NCBI GenBank assembly: GCA_023138875.1
Contig: JAGLOO010000050.1
Location: forward strand, 1-35,717
DNA: 35,717 nucleotides
Reading direction: 5' to 3'
Origin: Bacteroidales bacterium
GTDB lineage: Bacteria > Bacteroidota > Bacteroidia > Bacteroidales > GCA-2748055
Made by a program: the position numbers and the translations under genes. The notes below the pieces were generated by a model, which was given only the letters and a program-made list of their open reading frames with translations, had not been told where the DNA came from and made no database searches. Below are positions 33,621 through 35,717 of the stretch, in pieces (position 1 is the first letter of the stretch; each line of letters opens with the position of its first letter).

Positions 33621-34186
33621 TGGGTGGCAAACTGCTCATATTCAGTGCCCCATCAGGATCGGGGAAGTCCACCATCGTACAGCACCTGGTGAAGCTGGAC
33701 CTGGGCCTGGCATTCAGTATATCTGCCACTTCCCGGCAGGCCAGGGAAGGTGAGGTGGATGGCCGGGAATACCATTTCATTTCATCGGACCTGTTCCGGG
33801 AAAAGATCGACAACAATGGATTCATCGAGTGGGAAGAGGTATACCCGGGACAGTTCTACGGGACACCGAAAAGTGAGGTGGACCGGATCTGGAACAGTGG
33901 TCAGCACGCCCTGTTCGATATTGACGTGGTGGGTGGAGTGAATCTGAAAAAGGAGTATGGTGAAAAAGCACTCTCTGTTTTTGTAAAGCCCCCGTCGCTG
34001 CAAGAGTTGGAGCAGCGTCTCCTTTCAAGGGGAACGGACGATTCCGAGGCATTGAAGAAGCGGCTTGGAAAAGCCGAATATGAGATGCAGTTTTCATCTC
34101 AATTCGACCATATCCTGGTGAACGATTCACTTGAGAAAGCACTTACGGTGGCTGAATCCCTGGTACGAAATTTTCTTGCGCTATGA
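33620..34186 (+). CDS. gmk: guanylate kinase
   Basis: This 188-residue enzyme has the P-loop FSAPSGSGKSTIVQHL near the start, the GMP-binding part with SATSRQAREGEVDGREYHF, then GFIEWEEVYPGQFYGTPKSE, and the lid RLLSRGTDDSEALKKRL. It phosphorylates GMP to GDP using ATP in the cytoplasm. Length and motifs are complete. The start overlaps the yicC stop by one base and its own stop overlaps the nadD start (ATGA), so all three genes are coupled. Confidence 0.97.
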   Translation: MGGKLLIFSAPSGSGKSTIVQHLVKLDLGLAFSISATSRQAREGEVDGREYHFISSDLFREKIDNNGFIEWEEVYPGQFYGTPKSEVDRIWNSGQHALFDIDVVGGVNLKKEYGEKALSVFVKPPSLQELEQRLLSRGTDDSEALKKRLGKAEYEMQFSSQFDHILVNDSLEKALTVAESLVRNFLAL

Positions 34187-34761
34187 CGAAGACTGGACTC
34201 TATTTCGGCTCATTCAATCCCATCCACATCGGTCACCTGGCCATTGCCAATTTCATAATCGAATTCAGTAACCTGCAACAGCTCTGGTTCGTGGTGAGTC
34301 CCCAGAATCCACTGAAAGAGAAAAAGACCCTGTTGAAGGATTACGACCGGCTTGAGATGGTTCGGCTCGCCGTGGAGGATGACGACAGGTTCAGGGTTTC
34401 TGACATCGAATTTCGCCTGCCCACCCCCTCCTATACCATCGATACCCTGGCATACCTTGAAGAAAAATATCCAAACAAAGAATTTCAGCTGGTCATGGGT
34501 GCCGACGGATTGCGAACCTTCCATAAATGGAAACATGCAACGCTCATTGAGAAAAAATACCACCGGTTGATCTATCCACGTCCGGGAGTCAATATGGAGG
34601 CAGCAGCCCACCTTCCCAATGCAACCGTGGTGGAGGCACCCCTCATGGAGATCTCATCCAGTTTTATCCGAAGTGCCATCCTGGACGGAAAAGATATCCG
34701 CCACCTGGTGCCTGAGAAAGCATACCGGTACATGAGGGAAATGCATTTCTATGAGAAATGA
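34183..34761 (+). CDS. nadD: nicotinate-nucleotide adenylyltransferase
   Basis: This 192-residue enzyme has the nucleotidyltransferase motif GSFNPIHIGHLAIA (the HxGH signature), then FVVSPQNPLKEK, a FQLVMGADGLRTFHKWK segment and the C-terminal ISSSFIRSAIL motif. It adenylates nicotinate mononucleotide to deamido-NAD in the cytoplasm. It is the last gene of the yicC-gmk-nadD operon. A long imperfect hairpin begins 11 bases after the stop and may end the transcript. Confidence 0.96.
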   Translation: MTKTGLYFGSFNPIHIGHLAIANFIIEFSNLQQLWFVVSPQNPLKEKKTLLKDYDRLEMVRLAVEDDDRFRVSDIEFRLPTPSYTIDTLAYLEEKYPNKEFQLVMGADGLRTFHKWKHATLIEKKYHRLIYPRPGVNMEAAAHLPNATVVEAPLMEISSSFIRSAILDGKDIRHLVPEKAYRYMREMHFYEK

Positions 34762-34772
34762 AAGATGTGGTT

Positions 34773-34869
34773 ATTTGCACCCTGGAACGGATGTTTTAAA
34801 AGCAATCTTGTCAGGATTTGCGGAGCAAATAGTGCAGTTGCGTTGAAACATCTGCGGAAGGGTGCAAAT
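34773..34869. repeat. nested long inverted repeat (hairpin) after nadD
   Basis: The outer arms are perfect over 11 bases (ATTTGCACCCT at 34773-34783 and AGGGTGCAAAT at 34859-34869). Further pairing follows inside: ATGTTT (34791-34796) with AAACAT (34846-34851), and GCAA (34802-34805) with TTGC (34838-34841). At the centre sits a perfect small hairpin, ATTTGC-GGA-GCAAAT (34816-34830). The structure is almost 100 bases long and reuses the ATTTGC core. It could be a palindromic repeat unit, a remnant of a small mobile element, or a terminator. No T-run directly follows. Confidence 0.75.
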
Positions 34870-35069
34870 CCGGTTTTGAAAGGATTATAAATAAAACACA
34901 ACTCATTTATAACGAAACACATGATCTCCCGAAACATTCGTCTATTCATCCGCACGAGAACATTATGCGAAACGTATCCAGGGAGAGTTTCGGAAATATA
35001 GTATGTTATAAACAAGCCATATTAAACAAAATCACACATTAATTTTAACGTATAAAAATCACGAACAAA

Positions 35070-35076
35070 AAGGAGG
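35070..35076 (+). promoter_or_regulatory. strong Shine-Dalgarno sequence
   Basis: AAGGAGG, the full consensus, lies four bases before the ATG at 35081. Other starts in the window lack such a site, as is usual in Bacteroidota, so it stands out and fixes this start. Confidence 0.75.
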
Positions 35077-35080
35077 CAAC

Positions 35081-35717
35081 ATGACTAAACAAGAAAAAAA
35101 AGAGGTGACGATTGTCGGTGGCGGTAGTAGTGCGCATGTTTTGATACCTTTTCTTTCCGGAGCGGGTTTTACCGTCAACATCCTCACGCGGAAACCGAAG
35201 GAATGGTCCCAGAAGGTCGATGTTCAATTGCACACGATTCATGGGGAAACCCAGGAGGTGTTTAGTGGTTCCCTGACGAAAATCAGTGATAATCCGGCTG
35301 AGGTCATTCCACAGGCAAGTTTTGTGATTTTATGCATGCCGGTATGCAAATATCGTATCGCTCTTCATGGTCTGGCGCCACATCTTGCGAAAGACAAAGA
35401 GGTTTTTGTGGGGACCATTTATGGTCAGGCAGGATTTAACTGGATGGTCGATGAGATCAAGAAAAAATTTGATTTGAGCAATATCACAACCTTTTCCGTC
35501 GGTTTGATTCCGTGGATTTGCCGGATTATTGAGTATGGTAAGGTGGGAGTGACCTATGGTTGTCACGAGATCAATATCGTGGCGGTGTCACCGCCGAATC
35601 GTTTCTCTGAACTCAATGACATTTTGTTGAAGAATATTTGCGAGCGATGGCTGAAAAAAGGATCTTTCCGACAGGCCGCTAATTTTTTGTCCCTGACTCT
35701 ATCTGTCGACAACCAAA
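35081..35717 (+). CDS. opine/octopine-dehydrogenase-like NAD(P)-binding protein, 3' end outside the window
   Basis: The frame is open from the ATG at 35081 to the window end (212 codons). It starts with a Rossmann motif, VTIVGGGSSAHVLIPFLSGA, then NILTRKP, and continues with FVILCMPVCKYRIAL and a VFVGTIYGQAGFNWMV segment. This order (N-terminal dinucleotide domain, then a YGQAGF-type segment) resembles the NAD/NADP octopine/nopaline dehydrogenase family, which reductively condenses amino acids with keto acids; the C-terminal catalytic domain is not visible here. Codon use (frequent TTG, CGT, GGT, TTT) and the consensus Shine-Dalgarno differ from the genes to the left, which prefer CTG, ATC and CGG. 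Recent transfer or a contig joining error could explain this. Confidence 0.6.
   Translation, partial: MTKQEKKEVTIVGGGSSAHVLIPFLSGAGFTVNILTRKPKEWSQKVDVQLHTIHGETQEVFSGSLTKISDNPAEVIPQASFVILCMPVCKYRIALHGLAPHLAKDKEVFVGTIYGQAGFNWMVDEIKKKFDLSNITTFSVGLIPWICRIIEYGKVGVTYGCHEINIVAVSPPNRFSELNDILLKNICERWLKKGSFRQAANFLSLTLSVDNQ

Larger units (their letters stand above)
34762..35080. other. intergenic region with no gene
   Basis: This 319-base gap holds the nested hairpin at 34773-34869, then AT-rich sequence without a convincing gene. A minus-strand frame crosses the hairpin but has no protein-like features. No TAnnTTTG promoter box is obvious before the next gene; a Shine-Dalgarno sequence lies at 35070-35076. 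Composition shifts noticeably to AT after about 34870. Confidence 0.6.

Noticed and set aside
34749-35015. 88-codon minus-strand frame across the hairpin
   Set aside because: Its sequence is largely set by the inverted repeat and AT-rich spacer, with no protein-like pattern.
1-35717. tRNA, rRNA, CRISPR arrays or IS transposase genes
   Set aside because: No cloverleaf-like or rRNA-like sequence, no regular spaced repeats and no transposase or integrase motifs were seen by reading; a covariance-model search was not possible.

Overview
The window reads as chromosomal DNA of a Bacteroidota bacterium, probably an anaerobic or microaerobic member of the Bacteroidales/Marinilabiliales type. This is inferred from the protein families: a two-component-propeller/Y_Y_Y sensor kinase, a fused CcsBA cytochrome c synthetase, a FeoA-FeoB fusion, DUF1846 and a multiheme cytochrome. 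It also fits the TAnnTTTG-type promoter elements and the general lack of Shine-Dalgarno sequences. By eye the composition is near 50% GC. The exceptions are a more AT-rich two-gene island (about 31.0-32.66 kb) and the right end (after about 34.87 kb).

Layout. 0-9.9 kb is almost entirely minus strand. Read from right to left it holds purB, an MsbA-like ABC exporter, a family-2-like glycosyltransferase, a decayed cluster around the mercury-methylation genes hgcA and hgcB, a STAS-like small protein, a DUF1287 protein, a 5'-truncated PhzF gene, an alpha/beta hydrolase, a small unknown protein and a lipoprotein. 9.9-12.5 kb (plus) holds an NfeD-type membrane protease, a GNAT acetyltransferase and a CAP-domain secreted protein. 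12.5-19.3 kb (minus) is a metal/heme cluster: an SO_0444-type metal permease with an HMA domain, FeoAB, then CcsBA. 19.5-24.6 kb (plus) holds a WD40 protein, tryptophanase, a tetraheme cytochrome c and a MATE transporter. DUF1846 (minus) follows, then EgtD and a 1145-residue propeller histidine kinase (plus). A minus-strand island encodes a metallophosphoesterase lipoprotein and an outer-membrane-like protein, flanked by a duplicated kinase 3' end. A tight yicC-gmk-nadD operon follows. The window ends in a long nested hairpin and a partial opine-dehydrogenase-like gene whose strong Shine-Dalgarno and codon use look foreign.

The most notable observation is at 4.59-5.54 kb. An HgcA homologue keeps the diagnostic NVWCAAGK cap-helix motif but has a membrane domain much shorter than usual. 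Two bases downstream lies an hgcB that retains its first [4Fe-4S] motif and its characteristic C-terminus but has lost the middle, including the second cluster motif, and is out of frame. Together with the truncated PhzF gene and an orphan 3' gene fragment just upstream of hgcA, this makes 3.4-5.7 kb a deletion hotspot. It is either a real case of loss of mercury methylation or a local assembly problem.

Functional links. The Feo/permease/CcsBA cluster handles iron, another soft metal and heme attachment, and CcsBA would mature cytochromes such as the tetraheme protein at 22.6 kb. MsbA and the glycosyltransferase suggest envelope lipid or glycan assembly. yicC-gmk-nadD is a housekeeping nucleotide/NAD operon.
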